Assembly (NCBI GenBank): GCA_009923795.1
Contig: RFSU01000047.1
Span: 1-12,570, forward strand
Length of the DNA stretch: 12,570 bases
DNA from: Sphingomonadaceae bacterium
GTDB taxonomy: Bacteria; Pseudomonadota; Alphaproteobacteria; Sphingomonadales; Sphingomonadaceae
Direction of reading: 5' to 3'
Shown here: in pieces, positions 1-6,268 of the stretch
Position numbering within the stretch: position 1 is the stretch's first letter
Layout: each line of letters begins with the position of its first letter
Notes under the pieces: generated by a model
Databases searched by the model: none
Told to the model about the DNA's origin: nothing
What the model saw: the letters and a program-made list of their open reading frames with translations, nothing else
Made by a program: the position numbers and the translations under genes

Positions 1-572
1 CGACTATATTTGCCGTAAACTGGCTTGGTCGGATACGCTTCCGCCTCCTTAAAGAGATCGGGACATGCGCCAAACATATCATCCTTGGGCGTGGGCTCCC
101 CCCGGCGGGCGAGGCGTTCCCGATCAAGCGCCCGGCAATAAGCGGGGTTGAGCAATGCACGCGCCGCCGATGGATTGGTAAACAGGCCCGCAAAGCTAAT
201 CGGCGCACCCGCCTTGCTGTCCCAAATCACGCTATCCACAAAGGCATAGCCATGCGCCCCTCCCGTATAGCTGGCTCGGCCCGCAACCAGAATCTTCACC
301 CCCGGCAAAATACTATCGACTGTCCAGTTGGTGGCGCTCTCATAGCTGCTGAAATCCTCTGCACTCAGATCTGGATCAGCAAAGAGCGCCGCATAGTCCC
401 TGTAAACTTTCGCGCGATCCTGCTGCAGATACCGGCTTAAGGCTGGGTCAGGCGCGGGCAGCTTTGGCATGTCATAGGCAAAGCCAGTGACGGGTGCGGC
501 CCACGCTGCGCCGGGCGCAAACCCGGTAAGAGCACATATGGCCAAGATGGCGGGAAAAAGTCGATTTCGCAT
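1..572 (-). CDS. Secreted DUF3298/DUF4163-type protein, partial (3' end off the window)
   Basis: The reading frame is open from an ATG at 572 to the left edge, giving 190 residues with no stop. A TAG at 582-584 closes the frame upstream, so this ATG is the likely start, although no good Shine-Dalgarno precedes it. Residues 1-25 form a signal peptide: a basic start (MRNR), a hydrophobic core, and an A-W-A cleavage motif before APV. The protein is therefore probably periplasmic or a lipid-free exported protein. The segment around residues 101-110 (SYTGGAHGYA), followed by SVIWDSKAGAPISFAGLF, resembles the GGAHG region of the DUF3298/DUF4163 family, which is related to RsiV and to accessory domains of cell wall enzymes. 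The biochemical role is unknown. The gene lies 47 nt downstream of the terC-like gene on the same strand and may be cotranscribed with it. The family call is from memory of the motif; the gene itself is well supported by frame and signal peptide. Confidence 0.75.
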   Translation of the reverse strand, partial: MRNRLFPAILAICALTGFAPGAAWAAPVTGFAYDMPKLPAPDPALSRYLQQDRAKVYRDYAALFADPDLSAEDFSSYESATNWTVDSILPGVKILVAGRASYTGGAHGYAFVDSVIWDSKAGAPISFAGLFTNPSAARALLNPAYCRALDRERLARRGEPTPKDDMFGACPDLFKEAEAYPTKPVYGKYS

Positions 573-619
573 ACCGCAAGGCTACACGAAAATAGTCCTC
601 TTACAACGGCAAACCCAAG

Positions 620-1354
620 TTAAAATCCTGTGAGCGTCAAGATATGCGGCTGGACTTCGTGATAGCCCTCCCAAATCATCTTAAGCGCCACATAGACAAT
701 CACAGCCAGACCCACCCAAGCGATCCAGCGATAGCGCTCAATATATTTGGCAATGATATTGGCCGCTATACCCATGAGCGCCACGGCAAAAATCAGGCCG
801 ACAATCAAAATCCCCGGATGCTCACGCGCGGCCCCCGCAACAGCAAGCACATTATCGAGGCTCATCGACACGTCGGCAATCGCAACCGACCAGGCGGCGG
901 CGGCAAAGCTTTTGGCGGCGGGAATACCGCTCTCCTCATCCCCGGCAATTTCAGGCGACCCGGGCGATTCCGCTGGGCTGTGCGCGTGAAGATCGCGATA
1001 CATGCGCCAAGCGACCCAAAGGAGGAGCAAGCCCCCTGCCAACACCAACCCAACAATGCCCAGCAACCAGCTCACCGTCAGGGCAAAGATGATGCGCAGA
1101 ACAAGAGCGGCGACCACGCCAATGATGATGACACGGCGACGCTGTTCCGCAGGCAATCCTGCGGCCAACGCGCCGACAACAATCGCATTATCCCCGGCCA
1201 AAACCAGATCGATCAGCAACACCTGCACAAAAGCCGCAAAGGCCGCAGGCTGCGTTATTTTGGAAAAATCGGCGACAATATGTCCCCAAATATCCCCAAG
1301 GCCGCCAAGCGCGGGTGCCCCAGCAGAGACAAGCTGAAGAAGATCAAAGTTCAA
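620..1354 (-). CDS. TerC/YjbE-family integral membrane protein (probable metal ion exporter)
   Basis: This is a 244-residue polytopic membrane protein. Hydrophobic segments lie near residues 38-65, 75-99, 100-117, 153-175, 180-200 and 209-227. A charged loop rich in Glu, Asp and Pro, probably cytoplasmic, spans about 115-151. Two repeated acidic motifs mark the TerC fold: LAGDNAIVVG (GDN at 54-56) and MSLDNVLAVAG (LDN at 166-168). TerC-type proteins with this layout (YjbE/YkoY branch) are linked to manganese efflux or metal loading of exported enzymes; the substrate here is inferred. I chose the TTG at 1354 as start. A GGAG lies 7 nt upstream, and the TTG overlaps the TGA stop of the preceding gene (TTGA), which suggests translational coupling. 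A further in-frame TTG at 1375 has no better signal. No Mn riboswitch leader is possible, because there is no gap to the upstream gene. Confidence 0.85.
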   Translation of the reverse strand: MNFDLLQLVSAGAPALGGLGDIWGHIVADFSKITQPAAFAAFVQVLLIDLVLAGDNAIVVGALAAGLPAEQRRRVIIIGVVAALVLRIIFALTVSWLLGIVGLVLAGGLLLLWVAWRMYRDLHAHSPAESPGSPEIAGDEESGIPAAKSFAAAAWSVAIADVSMSLDNVLAVAGAAREHPGILIVGLIFAVALMGIAANIIAKYIERYRWIAWVGLAVIVYVALKMIWEGYHEVQPHILTLTGF

Positions 1355-1641
1355 ATTGAGTCTCCAAAATAACAAACGTCGGGCATGGGCTCATAGAATT
1401 TATGGAGCAAGGACCGCCACTTTTGATAGCGATCTGACGTACGAAATCCATCGCGATGATGGGCAATCGTCTCCCAACGGACAAGTAAAAGATACAGGTT
1501 TGGCTCTTCAATGGCGGGCCGAACGTCAAGCCCCAGAAACCCCGGCGACGCCTCGATGAGAGGTCGCGCTTCCGCCATCGCCGCCTCAAAGAGAGCTTGC
1601 TCCCCTGGGCGGACGTGCAGCAGGGCATGCTCCAGCACCAC
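1351..1641 (-). CDS. Antibiotic biosynthesis monooxygenase (ABM) domain protein
   Basis: A 96-residue single-domain protein. It starts with a beta strand (LEHALLHVRPG), continues with a helix (ALFEAAMAEARPLIEASPGF), then LGLDVRPAIEEPNLYLLLVRW and a C-terminal YEPMPDVCYF. This order matches the dimeric alpha/beta ferredoxin-like ABM fold. Family members act on small quinone-like or autoinducer-like substrates or bind haem, but many are uncharacterised, so the substrate cannot be given. The gene starts 13 nt after the rho stop. Two GTG codons in a row (1641 and 1638) can serve as start. A GAGGA at 1648-1644 is better spaced for the second, which would give 95 residues. The 3' end overlaps the start of the terC-like gene. 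The arrangement suggests cotranscription with rho. Confidence 0.75.
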   Translation of the reverse strand: MVLEHALLHVRPGEQALFEAAMAEARPLIEASPGFLGLDVRPAIEEPNLYLLLVRWETIAHHRDGFRTSDRYQKWRSLLHKFYEPMPDVCYFGDSI

Positions 1642-1654
1642 CGTCCTCAGCGCC

Positions 1655-2914
1655 CTACTGGTTCATGCTGTCGAAGAAGTCTTCATTGGTCTTGGAATCC
1701 CGCATCTTGTCGAGCAGGAATTCCATCGCATCGACCGTGCCCATCTGCATGAGGATGCGGCGCAGCACCCACATTTTGCTGAGCTTGTCCTTTTCGACCA
1801 GCAATTCTTCCTTACGTGTGCCCGATTTACCAACATCAAGAGCAGGGAAGATGCGCTTATCGGCAACCTTGCGATCCAGCACGATTTCCGAATTGCCCGT
1901 GCCCTTAAACTCTTCAAAAATCACTTCATCCATACGGCTGCCCGTATCGATCAGCGCCGTTGCGATGATAGAGAGCGAGCCACCCTCCTCAATGTTACGT
2001 GCAGCGCCAAAGAAGCGCTTTGGCCGCTGGAGCGCATTGGCATCCACGCCACCTGTCAGCACCTTGCCCGACGACGGGACAACCGTATTGTAGGCACGAC
2101 CAAGACGGGTGATTGAGTCCAGCAGGATGACCACATCCTTCTTATGCTCGACCAGACGCTTGGCCTTTTCAATGACCATTTCGGCGACCTGAACGTGACG
2201 CGACGCAGGTTCATCAAAGGTGGAGGAAATCACCTCCCCCTTCACCGACCGCTGCATATCGGTGACTTCTTCCGGGCGCTCATCAACGAGCAGCACCAGC
2301 AAGAAAACTTCCGGGTGATTGTCGGTAATGGCCTTTGCCATATTCTGCAGCAACACGGTTTTGCCGGTGCGCGGCGGGGCCACGATCAACGCACGCTGGC
2401 CTTTACCCTGCGGTGAGATGATGTCGATGACGCGAGCCGACTTGTCCTTGACGGTCGGATCGAGCGTATCGAGTTTCAAGCGCTCGTCCGGGTAAAGCGG
2501 CGTCAAATTGTCAAAATTGACGCGGTGGCGCACCACATCCGGGTCGTCAAAATTGATCGATTTAATCGTGGTGAGAGCAAAATAGCGTTCGCCATCCTTT
2601 GGCCCGCGAATTTCGCCTTCAACTGTGTCGCCCGTCCGCAAACCATATTTGCGCACCATATTGGGCGAGACGTAAATATCGTCAGGCCCGGCCAGATAGT
2701 TGGATTCTGGTGCCCGCAAAAAGCCAAAACCATCGGACAGCACTTCAATCGTGCCTTCGCCGATAATTTCTTCCCCATTTTCTGCCTCAACCTTGAGGAT
2801 CGCAAACATGATATCCTGTTTGCGCAGGGTTGATGCGCCCTCAACACCCAGTTCTTCGGCCATTTCGACCAGTTCAGCGGGGGTTTTCTTCTTGAGTTGT
2901 TTCAGGTGCATCAT
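1655..2914 (-). CDS. rho: Transcription termination factor Rho
   Basis: Rho is the hexameric RNA-dependent ATPase that ends transcription of untranslated RNA. The 419-residue length equals the usual bacterial Rho, with no long insertion. An N-terminal helical domain (about 5-47, MHLKQLKKKTPAELVEMAEELG) precedes the cold-shock-type RNA-binding domain with DGFGFLRAPE at 61-70. The ATPase core has a Walker A motif at 179-186 (APPRTGKT), LLVDERPEE with the catalytic Glu near 212, Walker B at 261-266 (VVILLD), and the Q/R-loop region VLTGGVDANALQRPKRFFGAAR at 285-306. The arginine finger region is SGTRKEELL near 364-372. Two ATGs occur at the start (2914 and 2911). The first has a GGA about 10 nt upstream; the second would give the more usual MHLK start. 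A 151-bp leader separates it from hemJ. Confidence 0.98.
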   Translation of the reverse strand: MMHLKQLKKKTPAELVEMAEELGVEGASTLRKQDIMFAILKVEAENGEEIIGEGTIEVLSDGFGFLRAPESNYLAGPDDIYVSPNMVRKYGLRTGDTVEGEIRGPKDGERYFALTTIKSINFDDPDVVRHRVNFDNLTPLYPDERLKLDTLDPTVKDKSARVIDIISPQGKGQRALIVAPPRTGKTVLLQNMAKAITDNHPEVFLLVLLVDERPEEVTDMQRSVKGEVISSTFDEPASRHVQVAEMVIEKAKRLVEHKKDVVILLDSITRLGRAYNTVVPSSGKVLTGGVDANALQRPKRFFGAARNIEEGGSLSIIATALIDTGSRMDEVIFEEFKGTGNSEIVLDRKVADKRIFPALDVGKSGTRKEELLVEKDKLSKMWVLRRILMQMGTVDAMEFLLDKMRDSKTNEDFFDSMNQ

Positions 2915-3065
2915 GGCAAATCAGTCCGGGTAAAATAAATGGAAAACCGCGACAGCACTAAATGAGAATGAAGGCTGCTGATAACGGCACGAACGGCCCA
3001 GCGGTGAAACAGGCCTAAGCGGGCCCAGGCCCCAAGTCAAGCCAGCTTGCCGAGAGGTGAAGCCC
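2915..3065 (-). promoter_or_regulatory. Gap upstream of rho: probable promoter and leader
   Basis: This 151-bp stretch between hemJ and rho has no convincing ORF. On the minus strand a TTGACT (complement of 3035-3040) is followed after 17 nt by a weak -10-like TAGGCC (complement of 3012-3017). The 60 bp next to rho are A+T-richer. The rho leader is autoregulated by Rho in some bacteria; that role here is inference. I see no clear intrinsic terminator for hemJ in it, only G+C-rich short repeats around 3011-3033. Confidence 0.35.
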
Positions 3066-3521
3066 TTAAAAGGGTTTGACGATCGCCAAGATGACAATGA
3101 GCGCCGCCGCCATGCCCGGCACTTCATTCACTATTCGCAACGTCCGGCCCGAGAGCGTCCTCTGCCCGGCATGGAGTTTGCGCGCATAGCTGACCATCCA
3201 ACCGTGATAGCCAGATAGGATCAGCACAACGACCAGTTTAAGATGAAACCAGCCTTGCGCAAAACTTCCCGTATCCAGCGCCAGCGCCAACCCAAATATC
3301 CAGACAATCATGATCGATGGCTTGAGGATGATGCGCAGCAGCCGGTCTTCGCGCTCAATCCATTTCTGCTCTTCAGCGCTGCCGGGCTCGGATTCTTGAT
3401 GATAGACAAAAAAGCGCGGCAGCATGAACAGTCCGGCCATCCAGAAGATGACGAAGATAATGTGGCCCGCCTTCACCCAGAGATAGGCATTGCCCAAAAT
3501 CCCGATCATCGCCTCAATCAT
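3066..3521 (-). CDS. hemJ: Protoporphyrinogen IX oxidase HemJ (UPF0093/CopD-like membrane protein)
   Basis: HemJ oxidises protoporphyrinogen IX to protoporphyrin IX in the membrane, the penultimate step of haem synthesis, in bacteria that lack HemY and HemG. The 151-residue protein has four hydrophobic segments near 18-40, 62-83, 93-110 and 132-150. Conserved features are WVKAGHIIFVIFWMAGLFMLPR at 15-36 (His20, Arg36), FVYH ending at His41, WFHLKLVVV with Lys95, and GYHGW with His106. Histidine and lysine positions of this kind are considered haem-binding or essential in studied homologues. The ATG overlaps the hemE stop (ATGA), with GGAGA about 10 nt upstream, so the two genes are probably translated from one message. 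Its position next to hemE supports the haem role. An older annotation of such proteins is CopD-like membrane protein. Confidence 0.92.
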   Translation of the reverse strand: MIEAMIGILGNAYLWVKAGHIIFVIFWMAGLFMLPRFFVYHQESEPGSAEEQKWIEREDRLLRIILKPSIMIVWIFGLALALDTGSFAQGWFHLKLVVVLILSGYHGWMVSYARKLHAGQRTLSGRTLRIVNEVPGMAAALIVILAIVKPF

Positions 3522-4558
3522 GATCTTTTCTCTCCGCGGATCCGCGCCACCAGCGCCTCAACATGCGCGATTGGCGTATCTGGCAAAATACCATGACCCA
3601 AATTGAAAATATGGGGGCGGTCCTGAAAGGCGTCAATAATCCGTGTGATCGCCTGATCGAGTATGTCTCCGCCCGTAATCAGCGCCAAGGGATCAAGGTT
3701 GCCCTGCACCGGCAAATCCTTGGGAAGGTTTTGGTGCGCCCAATTGGGATCAACCGTCTCGTCGAGACCAATGGCATCTGCACCCACTTCGCGCGCATAA
3801 GCAGGAAGCTTGCCGCCTGCGCCCTTTGGAAAGCCAATAATGACCGCATGTGGGTGGCGCGCTTTGAGTTTTGAAATAATCCGCACCGTCGGGGCAATCA
3901 CCCAATGTTCAAATTGCTGCGGGCTGAGGCTTCCAGACCAGCTGTCGAACAATTGCACGGCATCCACGCCTGCTTCAATTTGATCGGACAAATACTCAAC
4001 CGTCAGATCGGCAATTGCGGTGATGATCTCCCCAAAGGCTTTGGGATCCCGATAAGCGAACCGACGCGTCTCGGCCTGTTCGCGGCTGCCCTGTCCTGCC
4101 ACCATATAGGTCGCAACCGTCCAGGGGCTTCCAGCAAAGCCCAAAAAGGTTGTTTGGGGGGGCAGGGCTGCTTTCACCTGGCGCACCGTCTCAATCACCG
4201 GGGACAGACGCTCTGGCAGGTGTTGAAGGGCGCTCAAGCTTGTATCCACCAGCTTGGGCGCAAGCCGGGGCCCTTCCCCCGTTTCAAACCAGAGGTCCTG
4301 ACCCAAAGCATGCGGAATGACCAAAATATCGGAAAAGAGAATGGCGCCATCAAAACCGAACCGGCGAATGGGCTGCATCGTGACTTCGGCCGCTGCTGCA
4401 CTATCGTGCACCAATTCCAGAAATCCGCCCTTTTCCGCCCGAAGCGCGCGATATTCGGGCAGATAGCGTCCAGCTTGGCGCATGAGCCATAAAGGCAGGG
4501 TGTCGGTCTTCGCGCCCTTAAGCACGCTAAGCAAAGGCTTTGAAATCGGGGTCATCAT
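3518..4558 (-). CDS. hemE: Uroporphyrinogen decarboxylase HemE
   Basis: HemE removes four carboxyl groups from uroporphyrinogen III to give coproporphyrinogen III in the cytoplasm. The 346-residue length is normal. Both family signatures are present: LPLWLMRQAGRYLPEYR at 21-37 and GFAGSPWTVATYMVAG at 140-155. The catalytic Asp lies in FSDILVIPHALG (Asp77). Also present are Tyr151, FDSWSG (Ser206) and the C-terminal GHGILPDTP with His322. The start has two ATGs (4558 and 4555) behind AGGGGG, which is 5 nt from the first. It is the first gene leftward from the putative origin, exactly as in Caulobacter and other alphaproteobacteria where hemE flanks the chromosomal origin. Confidence 0.98.
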   Translation of the reverse strand: MMTPISKPLLSVLKGAKTDTLPLWLMRQAGRYLPEYRALRAEKGGFLELVHDSAAAAEVTMQPIRRFGFDGAILFSDILVIPHALGQDLWFETGEGPRLAPKLVDTSLSALQHLPERLSPVIETVRQVKAALPPQTTFLGFAGSPWTVATYMVAGQGSREQAETRRFAYRDPKAFGEIITAIADLTVEYLSDQIEAGVDAVQLFDSWSGSLSPQQFEHWVIAPTVRIISKLKARHPHAVIIGFPKGAGGKLPAYAREVGADAIGLDETVDPNWAHQNLPKDLPVQGNLDPLALITGGDILDQAITRIIDAFQDRPHIFNLGHGILPDTPIAHVEALVARIRGEKRS

Positions 4559-4711
4559 GCTTTCCCCCTATTCAATAATTAAAGACTCTGAAAGGTTGTA
4601 GATGATTGTTGGTCGCTTGGAGGTGGGAATAAAGTTGTTCCCGGGCTTTTGCCCCCAACTTGACTCTCTCTTTTGTGAGATGCTGGCCAGAGTCGCCTTT
4701 TTCTGTCCCCA

Positions 4712-4720
4712 TTATCCACA
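4712..4720 (+). promoter_or_regulatory. DnaA box, perfect consensus
   Basis: TTATCCACA is identical to the strongest known DnaA-binding 9-mer. It sits inside an imperfect inverted repeat formed by CCCCA (4707-4711) and TGGGG (4723-4727). The location in the hemE-ppsR gap favours origin binding over a chance match. Confidence 0.75.
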
Positions 4721-4735
4721 ATTGGGGATGATAAG

Positions 4736-4754
4736 GGCTTATTGTTCATAAGCC
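4736..4754. repeat. Perfect 7-bp inverted repeat in the putative origin
   Basis: GGCTTAT (4736-4742) and ATAAGCC (4748-4754) are exact complements separated by TGTTC. A weak DnaA-like 9-mer covers the loop. It may be a protein-binding site or a cruciform element; there is no T-run after it, so a terminator is unlikely. Confidence 0.55.
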
Positions 4755-4834
4755 TGTGGGCATTATTCCGTGAACGTGCTGAGATTGTCGGCCTTGCGCT
4801 TTTCAACGGCTTTCCGCTAGCCCTGTCCCCAGGC

Positions 4835-4843
4835 TTTTCCACA
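4835..4843 (+). promoter_or_regulatory. DnaA box, relaxed consensus (TTWTNCACA)
   Basis: TTTTCCACA fits TTWTNCACA and has the same orientation as the perfect box 123 bp to the left. It ends 13 nt before the GTG start of ppsR, so DnaA bound here could also affect ppsR expression. That second role is inference. Confidence 0.55.
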
Positions 4844-4856
4844 ATGGGCGAACGGC

Positions 4857-5675
4857 GTGTCTCGATTGCATCTTCACTTGGTTTCAGACTCGACGGGGGA
4901 GACACTGGAAACCGTTGCCAAGGCCGCCTTGGCGCAATTTGATGATGTCGAACCCGTAAGGCATTATTGGCCTATGGTGCGCACCCCGCGCCATGTCGAC
5001 CGGATTATGGCGGACATTGCCCAGAACCCCGGCTTGGTGCTGTTCACAATTGTGAATGCCGATATTCGAACGGCGCTTGAACAGCGCTGTGTCGCCCATG
5101 GCTTGCCGCATGTGGGCGCGATTGATCCTGTACTGCATGCTTTGTCAGACGTGCTTGGTAAGCCGCTTAAAGCGCGTCCGGGCCTGCAACATTTGTTGGA
5201 CGATGCCTATTTCGCACGGGTGGAGGCCATACAATTCACCATTGCCCATGATGATGGATTGAATTGGGAAAATTGGGAAGAAGCGGATATAATTTTAGCA
5301 GGCGTCTCACGCAGTTCCAAAACACCCACATCCATCTATCTTGCCAATCGCGGCTATAAGACCGCCAACATCCCCATTGTCGTGGAAAGCCCGCCACCGG
5401 ATTTACTCTATCGCCTGCACAAGCCTTTGGTTGTGGGCCTTGTGACCAATCCGGAACGACTGGTGCAGATCCGCCGCAACCGCTTGCTGGCGCTGAATCA
5501 GGCCCCCGATACCGATTATGTCGATCAAGAGGCGGTCACGCGCGAAGTTGCTTATGCCCGGCGCATGTTTGCCGATAATGATTGGCCCGTCATCGATATG
5601 ACGCGGCGCTCCATTGAAGAAGCGGCGGCCGCGATCATCAACCTGCATGCGGAGCGCAAAGGCGCGCCCGAATGA
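4857..5675 (+). CDS. ppsR: Pyruvate, phosphate dikinase regulatory protein (bifunctional kinase/phosphorylase, DUF299)
   Basis: Proteins of this family inactivate pyruvate phosphate dikinase (or PEP synthase) by ADP-dependent phosphorylation of a threonine, and reactivate it by phosphate-dependent dephosphorylation, thereby controlling PEP formation. The 272-residue length is typical. The N-terminus LHLHLVSDSTGETLE (4-18) and the P-loop AGVSRSSKTPTSIYLA (148-163) are family hallmarks. HDDG at 131-134 and DMTRRSIEEAAA near 247-258 are further conserved segments. The GTG at 4857 is the only conventional start before the upstream TAG at 4818-4820. The 3' end overlaps maf by ATGA. In Caulobacter the equivalent gene is the first one to the right of the origin. 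Whether the target is PpdK or PpsA cannot be told here; PpdK is the usual one in alphaproteobacteria. Confidence 0.95.
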   Translation: MSRLHLHLVSDSTGETLETVAKAALAQFDDVEPVRHYWPMVRTPRHVDRIMADIAQNPGLVLFTIVNADIRTALEQRCVAHGLPHVGAIDPVLHALSDVLGKPLKARPGLQHLLDDAYFARVEAIQFTIAHDDGLNWENWEEADIILAGVSRSSKTPTSIYLANRGYKTANIPIVVESPPPDLLYRLHKPLVVGLVTNPERLVQIRRNRLLALNQAPDTDYVDQEAVTREVAYARRMFADNDWPVIDMTRRSIEEAAAAIINLHAERKGAPE

Positions 5676-6268
5676 CTTTGATCCTCGCCTCACAAAGTGC
5701 GGGTCGGCGGGCACTGCTCACCCAAGCGGGGATATCGCATCAGGCTATGGCAGCGCTCTGCGATGAAGAGGTTGAAAAGGTAAAGCTGAAGGCAGCGGGC
5801 GTCGACGCGCGCGCCTTGGCTTTGGGGTTAGCAGAGGCAAAGGCCCGCTCTGTTTCTTTGGAACGACCCGGCGATTTTATCCTCGGCTGCGACCAGACAT
5901 TGGCGCTCGATGATGGCGTGATGTTTGACAAAGCGCCGTCGCTGGCCGCGTTGGCAGAGCAGCTTGCCACCCTGTCGGGTCGCACCCACAGCTTGTTTGC
6001 GGCCATGGCCGTTGTTCGAGATGGCGCCGTTATTTGGACCCATGTTGAAGAGGCGCGGCTGACGATGCGCCCGCTCTCATCGGAGTTCATCGTCGAGTAT
6101 CTAAACCAAGAGGGCGAGAACCTATTGTCTGGCGTCGGCGGATATCGGATCGAAGGGCGCGGCATCCAGCTATTTGAACGGGTCGAGGGCAATCACTTTA
6201 CAATTATTGGCCTGCCGCTTTTGCCCCTCTTGGCTTTTTTGAGGGAAGCAGGAATAGCACCGCAATGA
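5672..6268 (+). CDS. maf: Maf-family nucleoside triphosphate pyrophosphatase
   Basis: Maf proteins hydrolyse non-canonical or canonical nucleoside triphosphates to monophosphate and pyrophosphate, a house-cleaning role in the cytoplasm. The 198-residue protein starts with LILASQSAGRRALLTQAG (3-20), which carries the SxSxxR substrate loop in the form SQSAGR. The acidic metal site is GCDQTLALDDG (72-82, Asp74). SGRTHSL at 102-108 and the C-terminal GVGGYRIEGRGIQLFERVEG (154-173) with HFTIIGLPLLPLL complete the family pattern. The DQ following GC, where many Maf proteins have DT, suggests the YceF/alphaproteobacterial branch and not the dTTP/UTPase branch; exact substrate preference is inferred. 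It overlaps both neighbours by ATGA and is probably translated in one operon. Confidence 0.93.
   Translation: MTLILASQSAGRRALLTQAGISHQAMAALCDEEVEKVKLKAAGVDARALALGLAEAKARSVSLERPGDFILGCDQTLALDDGVMFDKAPSLAALAEQLATLSGRTHSLFAAMAVVRDGAVIWTHVEEARLTMRPLSSEFIVEYLNQEGENLLSGVGGYRIEGRGIQLFERVEGNHFTIIGLPLLPLLAFLREAGIAPQ

Larger units (their letters stand above)
4559..4856. other. oriC: Putative chromosomal replication origin (oriC) between hemE and ppsR
   Basis: This 298-bp gene-free stretch has several origin features. A perfect DnaA box TTATCCACA lies at 4712-4720, and a relaxed-consensus box TTTTCCACA at 4835-4843. A weaker 7/9 match, TTGTTCATA, lies at 4742-4750. An A+T-rich tract at 4570-4612 (30 of 43 bases A or T by my count) could be the unwinding element. 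GANTC sites, the CcrM methylation target, occur at 4584, 4662 and 4690. Short inverted repeats lie at 4625-4642, 4643-4654, 4707-4727 and 4736-4754. Genes to the left all point left and genes to the right all point right. The Caulobacter origin sits in this same gap. Two good DnaA boxes is a modest number, so origin function is inferred, not shown. Confidence 0.7.

Noticed and set aside
252..440. A short plus-strand frame near the left edge.
   Set aside because: It is inside the open minus-strand frame that encodes a signal peptide and a GGAHG-type domain, and has no features of its own.
644..1372. A 242-codon open frame on the plus strand opposite the terC-like gene.
   Set aside because: The protein has no recognisable pattern and is rich in Asn, His and Arg, as expected of antisense to a membrane protein gene; the minus-strand frame has full TerC motifs.
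1355..1375. Mn-sensing yybP-ykoY riboswitch ahead of the terC-like gene, as found for related genes in Firmicutes.
   Set aside because: The gene overlaps its upstream neighbour, so there is no leader in which a riboswitch could lie.
4579..4593. CtrA-binding site in the putative origin (TTAA followed by GAAA after 7 nt).
   Set aside because: Only the first TTAA half matches the TTAA-N7-TTAA consensus; chance is sufficient.
4643..4654. GGGC-TTTT-GCCC hairpin as a transcription terminator.
   Set aside because: The stem is only 4 bp and no T-run follows on either strand; more likely part of the origin's repeat structure.
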